Positions 8,622 through 17,026 of a stretch of 21,825 nt of DNA are shown in pieces. Numbering within the stretch: the stretch's first letter is position 1; each line of letters begins with the position of its first letter. Source of the DNA: Pseudomonadota bacterium (lineage in GTDB: Bacteria; Pseudomonadota; Gammaproteobacteria; Burkholderiales; JABEVD01); NCBI GenBank assembly GCA_021811205.1, contig JAJZPK010000014.1, positions 1-21,825 on the forward strand, written 5' to 3'. A program made the translations under genes and the position numbers. The notes below the pieces were generated by a model. It was not told the origin of the DNA, ran no database searches, and saw only the letters and a program-made list of their open reading frames with translations.

Positions 8622-9881
8622 ATGCATTTATCCGACCTGAAATCCCTTCCAGTCACGCAACTGGTGGAAATGGCCAATGCCAACGAAATAGACGGCGCCA
8701 ACAGACTCAGAAAGCACGAACTGATCTTCGCACTGCTCAAGAACCAGGCCAAGAAAGGCGAGAGCATCTACGGCGAAGGCACGCTGGAAGTGCTGCAGGA
8801 TGGCTTCGGCTTCCTGCGTTCTCCGGACATTTCCTATCTCGCCGGCCCGGACGACATCTATGTGAGCCCATCCCAGATCAGGCGCTTCAATCTGCATACC
8901 GGAGACTCCATCGAAGGGGAAATCAGGACACCCAAGGACGGGGAACGCTATTTCGCGCTGGTGAAGGTCGACAAGGTAAACGGCGAGCCGCCCGAGAATT
9001 CGAAGCACAAGATCCTGTTCGAAAACCTCACCCCGCTCTTTCCGACCGAGCCCCTCACGCTCGAGCGCGAAAACCGCTCCGAAGAAAACATCACGAGCCG
9101 CGTGATCGACATGATCGCGCCGATCGGCAAGGGACAGCGCGGCCTGCTGGTCGCCTCTCCGAAAAGCGGCAAGACTGTCATGCTGCAGCACATTGCCCAC
9201 TCGATAGCGGGCAATTTCCCGGATGTCCACCTCATCGTGCTCCTGATCGACGAGCGTCCCGAGGAAGTGACGGAAATGACACGTTCGGTGCGAGGTGAAG
9301 TCGTCTCGTCGACCTTCGACGAACCCGCAACGCGCCATGTCCAGGTCGCAGAAATGGTGCTGGAAAAGGCGAAGCGCCTCGTCGAGCACAAGAAGGACGT
9401 GGTGATCCTGCTCGACTCGATCACCCGCCTTGCTCGCGCCTACAATACGGTCGTTCCGGCATCAGGCAAGGTGCTCACGGGCGGCGTGGACGCCAATGCG
9501 CTGCAGCGCCCGAAACGTTTCTTCGGCGCTGCACGGAACATCGAGGAAGGCGGTTCGCTCACGATCATCGCAACGGCGCTGGTCGACACAGGATCCAGGA
9601 TGGACGACGTGATCTACGAGGAATTCAAGGGAACGGGCAACATGGAGATCCATCTCGACAGAAGGATCGCAGAGAAACGCACCTATCCCGCGATCAACGT
9701 CAACCGCTCCGGAACGCGCCGCGAAGAGCTGCTCATCAAGCCCGACGTGCTGCAAAAAATCTGGGTGCTGCGCAAGCTCCTCTATCCCATGGACGATCTG
9801 GAAGCGATCGAATTCCTGCTCGACAAGATCAAGGCCACCAAAACCAACTCGGACTTCTTCGATTCGATGCGGCGCGGCTAA
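8622..9881 (+). CDS. rho: Transcription termination factor Rho
   Basis: Hexameric RNA-dependent ATPase that ends transcription at Rho-dependent sites. 419 residues from ATG 8622, the same length as E. coli Rho. It has an N-terminal helical domain, the RNA-binding cold-shock-like fold (GFGFLRSPD, about 62-70), Walker A SPKSGKT with K184-T185, and the Walker B aspartate D265 in VILLDSIT; these residue numbers coincide with E. coli. The secondary RNA-site loops ([14 protein letters not shown] and [17 protein letters not shown]) are complete. An upstream in-frame start would add 17 residues without homology and begins inside the leader hairpin, so it is rejected. No good promoter is seen in the 86-nt gap after trxA. 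The ribosome site is weak. Confidence 0.98.
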   Translation: MHLSDLKSLPVTQLVEMANANEIDGANRLRKHELIFALLKNQAKKGESIYGEGTLEVLQDGFGFLRSPDISYLAGPDDIYVSPSQIRRFNLHTGDSIEGEIRTPKDGERYFALVKVDKVNGEPPENSKHKILFENLTPLFPTEPLTLERENRSEENITSRVIDMIAPIGKGQRGLLVASPKSGKTVMLQHIAHSIAGNFPDVHLIVLLIDERPEEVTEMTRSVRGEVVSSTFDEPATRHVQVAEMVLEKAKRLVEHKKDVVILLDSITRLARAYNTVVPASGKVLTGGVDANALQRPKRFFGAARNIEEGGSLTIIATALVDTGSRMDDVIYEEFKGTGNMEIHLDRRIAEKRTYPAINVNRSGTRREELLIKPDVLQKIWVLRKLLYPMDDLEAIEFLLDKIKATKTNSDFFDSMRRG

Positions 9882-9884
9882 GGC

Positions 9885-9913
9885 TTGCGGAACATCGTTT
9901 TTTGGAAGATAAT
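9885..9913 (+). promoter_or_regulatory. Probable promoter of rpmE
   Basis: TTGCGG (9885-9890), 17 bases, GATAAT (9908-9913). The -10 matches 5/6, the -35 only 3/6. Transcription would begin near 9920, 22 nt before the rpmE ATG. Confidence 0.45.
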
Positions 9914-9941
9914 ACAGGGTTTCCGCTCCAGGATCTTCAAG

Positions 9942-10154
9942 ATGAAACCAGGAATACACCCAGAATACAACGAAATCTCCGTGACCTGCAGCTGCGGCGA
10001 GGTTTTCACGACCCGTTCGACGAACAGCAAGCCGCTGAAAATCGAAGTCTGTTCCGCCTGCCATCCCTTCTATACCGGCAAGCAGAAGATCGTCGACACT
10101 GCTGGACGCGTGGAGAAATTCCGCCAGAAATACGGAAGCAAGGCAGCTGTCTGA
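9942..10154 (+). CDS. rpmE: Ribosomal protein bL31
   Basis: Large-subunit ribosomal protein of 70 residues. C16, C18, C37 and C40 are in the same positions as in E. coli L31, so this is the zinc-containing form rather than the zinc-free paralogue made during zinc starvation. IHPEYNEI and [15 protein letters not shown] are family signatures. ATG 9942 with CAGGAT upstream is preferred; a start at 9885 would add 19 unrelated residues overlapping the predicted promoter. It follows rho, a frequent arrangement, and ends at a strong terminator. Confidence 0.97.
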   Translation: MKPGIHPEYNEISVTCSCGEVFTTRSTNSKPLKIEVCSACHPFYTGKQKIVDTAGRVEKFRQKYGSKAAV

Positions 10155-10176
10155 GCCCTTTCGTATCCGGTTCGAC

Positions 10177-10199
10177 AAGGCAGCCTAGGCTGCCTTTTT
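10177..10199 (+). terminator. Intrinsic terminator after rpmE
   Basis: AAGGCAGCC, a TA centre, then GGCTGCCTT leading into TTTTT. The GC-rich stem and T run make this the clearest intrinsic terminator in the window. The near-palindrome could also serve the opposite strand. Confidence 0.85.
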
Positions 10200-10230
10200 C
10201 GTTTGAAATACGCTAGACTGGCTCATCCGC

Positions 10231-11649
10231 ATGAAGCCCTTTCTACTCCTCTTCCTGATGCTTGCGGCCCTATCGGGCTGCGCAACCAATCCAGTATCCG
10301 GACGGCAGGACTTCGTCATGATGTCGGAATCCGACGAAGTGGCCATGGGAAGGCAATCCGACCTGCAGGTCAGAAAGCAGTACGGCGTCTACGACGACCC
10401 CGCACTCCAGACCTACATCAATCAGGTCGGACAGCGGCTCGCCAGAAACAGTCATCGCCCCAACCTTGAATACCATTTCACCGTGCTCGACAGCCCGGAG
10501 GTCAACGCATTCGCCCTTCCCGGCGGCTACGTCTACATCACGCGCGGCATCCTGCCATATCTCGGCTCGGAATCGGAACTCGCTGCCGTGCTCGGCCACG
10601 AGATCGGCCATGTCACCGCGAGGCACTCGGTCCGGCAGTACACTGCGGCCATGACGACCAACATCGGCGTCCAGATCGCTTCCATTTTCATCCCGGAAAT
10701 CAACACGCCGGCGGGCGCGAACCTCGTCAATGTCACCGGAGGCGCACTGCTCTCCGGCTACGGGCGCGAGCATGAACTGGAAGCCGACAAGCTCGGCAGC
10801 GAATACCTCGCCAGGACAGGATACGATCCGCATGCGATGATCTCGGTGCTCTCCACCCTCAAGGACCAGGAGGCATTCGACATTGCCCGCGCACGCGAAG
10901 AACATCGCGCGCCGCGCGTCTATCACGGCCTCTTCGCTTCCCACCCCGACAATGACACCCGACTGCAGCAGGTCGTGAACGCATCGAAAAACCTGCAGGT
11001 ATCCAAGCATCCGCTCGAGGGCAGAAGGATCTATCTCGAGCACATAAACGGCATCGTATTCGGAGACAGCCCTTCCCAGGGCGTGGTTCGAAACGGAATG
11101 TTCATGCATGCCGGGCTCGGCATCGCGCTGAAATTCCCGCAAGACTGGATCATCAGGAACGGCGCACAGTCCGTCCAGGCAACCAACGGGCAAGCCGTTG
11201 TCGAGTTCTCCATGGCCAGCGCCCAGGGCAGCTCCCCTGCAGATTATCTGGTCGGACGGTACGGGCGAGGAAGCCTCACGCGATTCGAAGCACGCAACTT
11301 TTCAGGCGCCATCCTGCTCTATTCATCACGAGCCGAGACTGCCGCAATCAGCATGAACGGCAGGCTTTACCTGATCGCCGCCGCAGCCCAAACCCCGGCA
11401 GCCTTTGAAGCGGCGAAACCCGAAATCGAGGAGACCATGCACAGCTTCCATGCCATGAATCCGCTCGAAAGAAAGCTTGCCCGGGGCCTGAAGATTTCTC
11501 TCAGGCAGGCAGCCCCCGGGGACAAGTTCGAGAAATATGCCGCCCATTCCCCGCTTGGGAAAAATGCGGCGGGCTACCTGCGCCTCATGAATCACGCCTA
11601 TCCGGACGGAGAACCCGTGCCTGGCGAAGAAATCAAGATCGTCGAATAA
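10231..11649 (+). CDS. M48-family zinc metallopeptidase, predicted lipoprotein (BepA-like)
   Basis: 472-residue envelope protease. The N-terminus is a lipoprotein signal ending LSGC (Cys17), so it is probably anchored to a membrane facing the periplasm. The catalytic H123-E-I-G-H127 is followed by ELEADKLG (about 182-189), supplying the third zinc ligand. FALPGGYVYITRG is a strong M48 signature. About 200 C-terminal residues replace the TPR region of E. coli BepA (YfgC) and end in a short segment (NHAYPDGEPVPGEEIKIV) common in betaproteobacterial relatives. By analogy it may degrade misassembled outer-membrane proteins. No clear ribosome site precedes ATG 10231; GCTAGACT nearby could be a -10. 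The stop overlaps the next gene as TAATG. Confidence 0.9.
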   Translation: MKPFLLLFLMLAALSGCATNPVSGRQDFVMMSESDEVAMGRQSDLQVRKQYGVYDDPALQTYINQVGQRLARNSHRPNLEYHFTVLDSPEVNAFALPGGYVYITRGILPYLGSESELAAVLGHEIGHVTARHSVRQYTAAMTTNIGVQIASIFIPEINTPAGANLVNVTGGALLSGYGREHELEADKLGSEYLARTGYDPHAMISVLSTLKDQEAFDIARAREEHRAPRVYHGLFASHPDNDTRLQQVVNASKNLQVSKHPLEGRRIYLEHINGIVFGDSPSQGVVRNGMFMHAGLGIALKFPQDWIIRNGAQSVQATNGQAVVEFSMASAQGSSPADYLVGRYGRGSLTRFEARNFSGAILLYSSRAETAAISMNGRLYLIAAAAQTPAAFEAAKPEIEETMHSFHAMNPLERKLARGLKISLRQAAPGDKFEKYAAHSPLGKNAAGYLRLMNHAYPDGEPVPGEEIKIVE

Positions 11650-13259
11650 TGTATTACACCGAACCAGAATTCGAGCCCAGACCGCCCCTCGACAAAAGGG
11701 AAGTCGCGCTGACCCTGATTCTGGTCATTGCATGGCTGCTGCCCGGGCTTTTCGGGCACGAGCCCTGGAAACCGGATGAAGCCTACAATTTCGGCCTCAT
11801 CTACCACATGATGCAAAGCGGCAACTGGCTCTTTCTCCATTTGCCAGGCGAGCATCCCTTCGCATCCCCCCCGCTTTTTTACATGACTGCAGCGCTCTTC
11901 GGGAAACTGTTCGCGCCGTTCGTCTCCCTGCCCGATGCATTGCGCCTCGCTACCGGTTTCTACATGGGACTTTCGCTTCTTTTCACAGGACTTGCTTCAC
12001 GCATCCTTTACGGAAGGGGAAGCTATGCCGTGCTGATCATGGCGGGCAGCCTCGGCCTGCTCGGCCATGCCCACCAGCTCGTGGCCGATTCGGCGCTTTT
12101 CGCCGGCTGCTCCCTGGCGATTCTGGGTTTCTGTCTTTACGGCGAAAAAGCCTTTCTCGGCGGCGCGCTCGCAGGGCTGGGCATGTGCATGGGCTTTCTT
12201 TCCAAAGGATTCATCGCCTTCGCCTATTTCGTTCCGCTGCTCGCCCTGCTTCCCTTCTTCAAGCCCTGGAGAAGCCTGCGGTATCTCGCTTTCCTCGGAT
12301 CTGCCTGCGTCTTCCTGCTGCCTTCGGCAATCTGGCCCTATCTTCTCCATCAGAGCCATCCCGAGCTCTATTCGTCCTGGCTGAAATCGAGCACGAGCCT
12401 GTCACTCGGGCTCAAGCACGATGCGCATGCAAGTCCATTCTTCTATCTCGGCGTGCTGCCATGGTTCGCCTGGCCTACATTGCCGCTCGCGGCAGCTTCC
12501 ATCTGGCGCGAAAAAGGAAGGCTGTTCGAAGAAGACATCCTCTTCCCCCTCATCATGTTCCTGACCATGCTTGCCGTGCTGATGGTTTCCGCAACACAGC
12601 GGGAGATCTATGCGATGCCCATGCTCCTCCCCCTGTCGCTGCTCGCCGCATCCGGCATCGACAGCCTCAGGCGCGGCGCGACCAGCGCTTTCAACTGGTT
12701 CGGCATCCTGACTTTCGGGCTGCTCGCATCCGTTTTATGGATAGGCTGGATCGCGATGATGACCGGGCATCCGGAATACATCGCCGGGCGAATCCATCAT
12801 TACCATCCGCATTATTCAGCCCATTTCGGTCTCTTTTCCTTCCTGCCCGCCCTGGGCGCAACACTGCTCTGGGCGATGCTCGCTACCGGAAACAAGCGCA
12901 ACGGCAAGCGCGCCGTCATCAACTGGGCAAGCGGCGTTGCCATGGTGTGGATGCTCCTGATGACGATTTGGCTTCCCTTTCTCGATTCCGTGAAGGGATA
13001 CAGGGAGATGTTCCATTCGATGAAGGCCTCAATCCCGCCGCATTACGGGTGCATCGAGGGAATGCATGTTGGAGATGCGCAGCGCGCTATGCTGGACTAC
13101 TATCTCGGCATTGATCTTGCGCGCAACAAGACCTGCAAGCTGGTGCTGATTCAGTCCATCGCCTCGAACAGGCAGCATCCCGATGGATTGAAGCTGCTGT
13201 GGCAAGGCGCCCGTGCCGGCGACCGGCACGAGCGCTATCGTCTGTACGTGAGGAATTAG
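11649..13259 (+). CDS. GT39/ArnT-like membrane glycosyltransferase
   Basis: 536-residue polytopic inner-membrane protein of the GT-C type (PMT/ArnT family), which transfers sugars from polyprenyl-phosphate donors to envelope targets. A first membrane helix (about 19-36) is followed by HEPWKPDEA, where D43-E44 match the conserved acidic pair in the first periplasmic loop. Many hydrophobic helices follow, then a C-terminal soluble part (about 450-536) with two cysteines. ATG 11649 overlaps the M48 stop by one base, so translation is probably coupled and no separate ribosome site is needed. Substrate is unknown: lipid A, a glycan or a protein (such as pilin) are all possible. The 3' end overlaps the convergent gene by 4 nt. 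Confidence 0.85.
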   Translation: MYYTEPEFEPRPPLDKREVALTLILVIAWLLPGLFGHEPWKPDEAYNFGLIYHMMQSGNWLFLHLPGEHPFASPPLFYMTAALFGKLFAPFVSLPDALRLATGFYMGLSLLFTGLASRILYGRGSYAVLIMAGSLGLLGHAHQLVADSALFAGCSLAILGFCLYGEKAFLGGALAGLGMCMGFLSKGFIAFAYFVPLLALLPFFKPWRSLRYLAFLGSACVFLLPSAIWPYLLHQSHPELYSSWLKSSTSLSLGLKHDAHASPFFYLGVLPWFAWPTLPLAAASIWREKGRLFEEDILFPLIMFLTMLAVLMVSATQREIYAMPMLLPLSLLAASGIDSLRRGATSAFNWFGILTFGLLASVLWIGWIAMMTGHPEYIAGRIHHYHPHYSAHFGLFSFLPALGATLLWAMLATGNKRNGKRAVINWASGVAMVWMLLMTIWLPFLDSVKGYREMFHSMKASIPPHYGCIEGMHVGDAQRAMLDYYLGIDLARNKTCKLVLIQSIASNRQHPDGLKLLWQGARAGDRHERYRLYVRN

Positions 13260-14155
13260 CGCAGGGTTCTCACGCCGCCGCGGTTGGGCGCGCCGCTGTT
13301 GGGAAGCGAGCCGCCCGAGATGGATCCGCCCGCGGGCACGTTGCAGAAAACGCCCGCAGCATTGCATCCGGGAGCTGCCCCTGTCCAGGTCGAGCCGTTG
13401 GCCTGAGTGACTGTCACCTGGGTGCCTGCAGGCGCAGCAAGGCATGCCTGGACGCTAGTCGTCACATTGGACTGCTGGCTCAGCTTCTGCCTCGGCACTG
13501 CATCATGGCTCGGGTCGCTGTCGTCCTCGTCCTCGCATCGCCCGATGGTATCCAGGGGATGGTTGCCGTGCCCATGCGCCTTGACGCCATTGATCTGATC
13601 ATCAGGTATGTTGAGCGTGACTTCGGCTCCGCCCATGCGGTGGCAGATGGTGATCTTGCCGTCAGGGGACGTGCCCAGTCGCTCGCTGTTGCTGACATTG
13701 ACCACCTGGGCGCCGGCCGGGGCCGGGTTGCTTGCCGAGCACTGGTGCATGCTGCCGCTCGAATCGTAATAGTACTGGAAGCTGTAGTCGCCTCCCGGAT
13801 GATTGGAAGGCGGATCCCTGTCGTCGTCGGTGTAATGGTGGCCGTGGCTGTCGTTGTCGGTTTCCCGGTCGTTGTCTTCGGCATCCTGATGCTCGTTGTC
13901 GTGATGCCTGTCGCTGTCTTCGCTGGATTCCGTGCTGCATACTGATTTGACGATCTGCATGCCGCAGGCACTGATCACGCTTCCCGTGCAGCCCGTCGAA
14001 GACGATCCCCCGTCATCGTTTCCATGCCCTTCTCCTTCGCCCTGGCTCTGACCCTGGCCCTGGCCCTGGCCATGGCTGCTGTCGGCATAGCTGACAGTCG
14101 CAAGCGTCAATGAACTCATCCCCAAGATGAGTGCTGCAATAAATTTAGGCTTCAT
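13256..14155 (-). CDS. Secreted Asp/His-rich protein following pilX, function unknown
   Basis: 299 residues; family function not recognised. A Sec signal peptide (1-24, ending VSYA) is followed by a GQ/GE repeat tract (about 28-41), a Cys-containing segment, a very acidic His/Asp-rich stretch (about 80-120), and a motif KITICHRMGG with C171, then HGHGNHPLDTIGRC ending at C207. The ICHR...HGxH..D..GxC pattern recurs in secreted bacterial proteins (from memory). The C-terminus is Gly/Ser-rich. ATG 14155 has an excellent AGGGGA site; a 25-residue longer start is rejected because it buries the signal peptide. It lies 71 nt after pilX on the same strand, probably in the pilin operon, where pilY1 is often found. 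It is far too short for PilY1 (over 1000 residues). Metal binding is plausible but unproven. Confidence 0.8.
   Translation of the reverse strand: MKPKFIAALILGMSSLTLATVSYADSSHGQGQGQGQSQGEGEGHGNDDGGSSSTGCTGSVISACGMQIVKSVCSTESSEDSDRHHDNEHQDAEDNDRETDNDSHGHHYTDDDRDPPSNHPGGDYSFQYYYDSSGSMHQCSASNPAPAGAQVVNVSNSERLGTSPDGKITICHRMGGAEVTLNIPDDQINGVKAHGHGNHPLDTIGRCEDEDDSDPSHDAVPRQKLSQQSNVTTSVQACLAAPAGTQVTVTQANGSTWTGAAPGCNAAGVFCNVPAGGSISGGSLPNSGAPNRGGVRTLR
14040..14075 (-). repeat. Hexanucleotide repeat encoding a Gly-Gln tract
   Basis: Six consecutive 6-base units on the + strand: CCCTGG, CTCTGA, CCCTGG, CCCTGG, CCCTGG, CCATGG. Read leftward they encode HGQGQGQGQSQG just after the signal peptide of the secreted protein. 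Because units are six bases, gain or loss changes length without breaking the frame. Confidence 0.8.
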
Positions 14156-14226
14156 GATTTTCCCCTCTCGTAAAATGGATAAAGCGCTCGAATTTCGAAC
14201 AAATTTCATCTCGTACCCCCTCCCTG

Positions 14227-14841
14227 TCAAATGACGCTGTCCTGCATGCCGATGAAATACTGGGCGAGACCGCTCGTATTCCTCGGCCCGTTGACCTTAA
14301 CCGTCACCCTGAAGAACAGCCTTCCAACCCCGGCGATCACGGCTGGCGGACTCTGGGTGGTGTCGTAAACCGGAGAGGCCATGCAGTTCGCGAAAGTCGG
14401 CTGGCTCCCGGATGCCGTCTGCGCACCGCCGACCACCGTTCCGCACATGCGCTCGATGATGTACTGGACCGAATAGCCCGAAGGCAATCCGGCCGTCACG
14501 GCTGGGCTCCAGTTGAGCGTGTTCCCGGATCCAGGATCGGGCAGATTGGTCAGCGCATTGCGCGGCATGACGTTCGGATAGTAATAACTCGGGCACACGG
14601 ACGTCGCATGCTGACAGCCGCTCGGATTGGAGTAGGGATTGCCGATGATCCAGTTGTAGGCCGCTTCCTCGCCGACATCCTCCATCTGGACGGCCGCCTC
14701 CCCGAATGCCAGGTTGCCCGATATCACGTTGGTCGTGTCGACGGTGCGCATCAGGGCGATGCCTGCAAGCGACATTGCGACAAGCGCGATGAGCGCGATG
14801 ACGAGAACAACGCCTTTTTGCCTGTTCACAGGTTCCCCCAC
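14227..14841 (-). CDS. pilX: Type IV pilus minor pilin PilX
   Basis: 204-residue inner-membrane prepilin assembled with the other minor pilins into the pilus-initiating complex. The N-terminus NRQKGVVLVIALIALVAMS is PilX-like: a Gly for prepilin peptidase, a hydrophobic helix, and no Glu at mature position 5, as is usual for PilX. SGNLAFGEAA is the characteristic sequence after the helix. Several cysteines in the globular part may form disulfides. ATG 14841 overlaps the end of pilW by 16 nt and has GAGGA six bases upstream; a GTG four codons later is a weaker choice. It is the last recognised pilin in the operon. Confidence 0.88.
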   Translation of the reverse strand: MGEPVNRQKGVVLVIALIALVAMSLAGIALMRTVDTTNVISGNLAFGEAAVQMEDVGEEAAYNWIIGNPYSNPSGCQHATSVCPSYYYPNVMPRNALTNLPDPGSGNTLNWSPAVTAGLPSGYSVQYIIERMCGTVVGGAQTASGSQPTFANCMASPVYDTTQSPPAVIAGVGRLFFRVTVKVNGPRNTSGLAQYFIGMQDSVI

Positions 14842-15956
14842 ATCACATTCCTCAAGGGCACTATGGTCGAATAGACCTTGTATCTATAGCATTGCCAGTC
14901 CGTGTCGGGCGTAAGGTCGACCACGGGCGGCGGGCTGCTGCCGCTTGGCACGCCGAGAGAAGGCCAGGAAACGGGCGCTGTCGTCGTGGTGTTGCAGGAC
15001 GTCGCGCCGCCTGTGGGCTTCTCCTTGAGATCGCTCCTCGCCACCACCGCAATCCTGATCGCCTTGACCCGCTCGAAATCGGCCGAAGTCGGATTGGACC
15101 AGTCGCCCGAGGCAGGAGAGCAATTGCTTCCCTTCGCATCGGTCCAGCAAGTGATCGACTGGCTGCCCGCAGGCGCTACCCCGTACTGAGCCTGGATATT
15201 GACGATGACGGAGGCGAGCGGCACGCCCGCAGCGCCGTTGTCCGACTCCAGCAGCGTGCCGCTCGACACGTAGTATTTCGAAGAGATGAACGAATTGGTC
15301 TGCCCGAGATCGACTATGGTGGCATAGGATGCGGGGTTCGAACTTGATCCCGTATAGGATGGGAACGCGGGAGTGGATGTCGTTCCTGCGGAATTGGCGA
15401 CAGCCTGCACCGGCACGTTAGTCGGATCTCCCGCATAAGCGTAGTTGCCGGCAACCTGAAGCAGCGAGCAATCGAGTCCGGACTGTGACATCAATATATA
15501 GTCGTTGGGTTTGAATCCCCTTCCGGTATCCACGGGAAGGGTGGCCGGCACTGCGGCAAGACTGGTCGTCAGGATGGCGCGCCCGCCCCCAGTGGCGACA
15601 CCGCCTGTATCCGAATCGAACCTCGCAGTCACCAGCGTATCGGATCCCGTCCCGCCGTCCACGATCTGCAACGGAACGCTCTGGAAAACGCTCTGCGGAC
15701 TGCCGTATGCGTTGATGTTGAAGCAGGGCATGCCGCCGTTGTCGATCAGGCCGAAACCGCCCAGCCGGATGTCCTGTTCGAGGATGTAGATCGCAGCCAG
15801 CCCGCTCTGCTGCATCTGCGCCCCCGCCCCTGTCGTGCGCCTTTGCGATTCGAACAGGGCCAGCGTCTGGAATATCGCCAGCATCGCCAGCATGCCGATC
15901 ACGAGCCCGACCAGTATCTCGACCAGGCTGAAGCCGCCTTGACGTCTCTTATCCAT
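14826..15956 (-). CDS. pilW: Type IV pilus minor pilin PilW
   Basis: 376-residue minor pilin, a typical PilW length. The class III leader RRQGG precedes FSLVEILVGLVIGMLA, with Glu at mature position 5, followed by the family region GAGAQMQQSGLAAIYILEQD and RLGGFG. The long globular domain contains scattered cysteines (for example CWTDAKGSNCSP). The start at ATG 15956 overlaps the pilV stop by 8 nt, so translation is probably coupled; its own ribosome site is weak. The C-terminal sequence overlaps pilX. Confidence 0.92.
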   Translation of the reverse strand: MDKRRQGGFSLVEILVGLVIGMLAMLAIFQTLALFESQRRTTGAGAQMQQSGLAAIYILEQDIRLGGFGLIDNGGMPCFNINAYGSPQSVFQSVPLQIVDGGTGSDTLVTARFDSDTGGVATGGGRAILTTSLAAVPATLPVDTGRGFKPNDYILMSQSGLDCSLLQVAGNYAYAGDPTNVPVQAVANSAGTTSTPAFPSYTGSSSNPASYATIVDLGQTNSFISSKYYVSSGTLLESDNGAAGVPLASVIVNIQAQYGVAPAGSQSITCWTDAKGSNCSPASGDWSNPTSADFERVKAIRIAVVARSDLKEKPTGGATSCNTTTTAPVSWPSLGVPSGSSPPPVVDLTPDTDWQCYRYKVYSTIVPLRNVMWGNL

Positions 15957-16449
15957 TGATCTGCGCCATAGTGGTGTAATTGTGGGTCACGCCGCCCTGG
16001 GGGGATTTCCAGTGCAGGGTCACCGTGATCGTGTAAGGCTGGCTGTTCGGCGTCGCAGGGCTGACGCTGATGACAGGCGCGTTCTGGGTATCGGTCACGC
16101 CGGGCAGATAAGCGCTCTGGCTGGTCGTGCTCTGGATCTGCTGCACCCAGCCCTGGATCACCGGATTGCTGTTGGTCGATGTGCAGGGATTGCAGCTGTA
16201 GAAGGTGGGATTGCCGTAAAGCGTCGTCGTGCTCGTGTCGGGCATGCCGTTGTTCGCGACAGTCCTGCTCGCCCAGATTTCCGATAGAAGCTGGTTGGCG
16301 AGAAAAGCCGCGTCCACCCTGTAGCGCGCATCCATCGTCTGTCCTATCGATCTCGCCTGCATGCCGATCACGGCCAGCACTCCCATCGCGAAGATGAGCA
16401 GCGCAATCATTGCCTCGATCAGCATCACGCCTTGCTGTCTGTCACTCAT
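15949..16449 (-). CDS. pilV: Type IV pilus minor pilin PilV
   Basis: 166-residue minor pilin. The leader MSDRQQG is followed by VMLIEAMIALLIFAMGVLA, with Glu at mature position 5, and GMQARSIGQ, the standard PilV sequence after the helix. A CNPC pair in the globular region may form a small disulfide. ATG 16449 has GAGGA directly upstream and lies 4 nt after the fimT stop. A longer frame exists upstream but overlaps fimT and gives no leader, so it is rejected. The stop overlaps the pilW start. Confidence 0.91.
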   Translation of the reverse strand: MSDRQQGVMLIEAMIALLIFAMGVLAVIGMQARSIGQTMDARYRVDAAFLANQLLSEIWASRTVANNGMPDTSTTTLYGNPTFYSCNPCTSTNSNPVIQGWVQQIQSTTSQSAYLPGVTDTQNAPVISVSPATPNSQPYTITVTLHWKSPQGGVTHNYTTMAQING

Positions 16450-16453
16450 TTCC

Positions 16454-17026
16454 TCATCCTGTATACGTGCAGCTTTGCGGGTTCGTGTTGGGCAAGGCCG
16501 GATCGCACAGCCTTGCAAGCCCGTAAGGGGAGATGATGATGACCAATCGCCTTGCCCCGCTCGAGACCGCATTCGTGACATCTATCCTGGTGATGTCCGT
16601 GCCCACGTTGACGACCCTTCCCATGGCATTGAACGTCACCGAAGCAGGCATTCCGGCACCTGCCGCGATCGCGGTCGTATAGTCCTGGGTCGCGGCCGAA
16701 CTCGTGCCCACCCGCGCATTCTTGGCCTGCCCGCTGCTCCAGCTCTGCACCGCAATGTCGTAAAGCCCGTTGGTCGTGTCGTAGGCGGAAACCGACCAGT
16801 CCGCCATGCCGCTCGTGCTCGTCAGGCTGAATTTCGCCATGGAATTGCGCCTGACCGCCTCCCCTCTCGCCGTCTGAACGCCGTTCAGGAGCGTCTCCGC
16901 AGTGGATCTCACCTGAGCATCCTGCAACCAGGTGGTGAGGCTCGGGACGGCAATGGCCACCACGATGCCGAAAATGACGAGCCCGATCATGAGTTCGATC
17001 AGGGAGGCACCCCATTGTCTCAACAC
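16454..17026 (-). CDS. fimT: FimT/GspH-type minor pilin
   Basis: 190-residue minor pseudopilin of the GspH/FimT family, part of the priming complex of the type IV pilus. The leader ends RQWG, followed by ASLIELMIGLVIFGIVVAIA. Glu5 is conserved, but the residue after the cleavage Gly is Ala rather than the usual Phe or Met. The domain pattern LLNGVQTARGEAVRRN is diagnostic. The C-terminus has CDPALPNTNPQSC, a likely disulfide loop. The start GTG at 17026 (or TTG at 17023) overlaps the pilE stop by up to 7 nt; GGGGA five bases before GTG favours that codon. Confidence 0.87.
   Translation of the reverse strand: MLRQWGASLIELMIGLVIFGIVVAIAVPSLTTWLQDAQVRSTAETLLNGVQTARGEAVRRNSMAKFSLTSTSGMADWSVSAYDTTNGLYDIAVQSWSSGQAKNARVGTSSAATQDYTTAIAAGAGMPASVTFNAMGRVVNVGTDITRIDVTNAVSSGARRLVIIISPYGLARLCDPALPNTNPQSCTYTG

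Noticed and set aside
13199..13945. Plus-strand frame with a hydrophobic Val-rich end resembling a membrane helix
   Set aside because: The hydrophobicity arises because it is the complement of the Asp/His-rich stretch of the secreted protein (GAC/CAC complement to GTC/GTG). The minus-strand gene has a signal peptide and a strong ribosome site.
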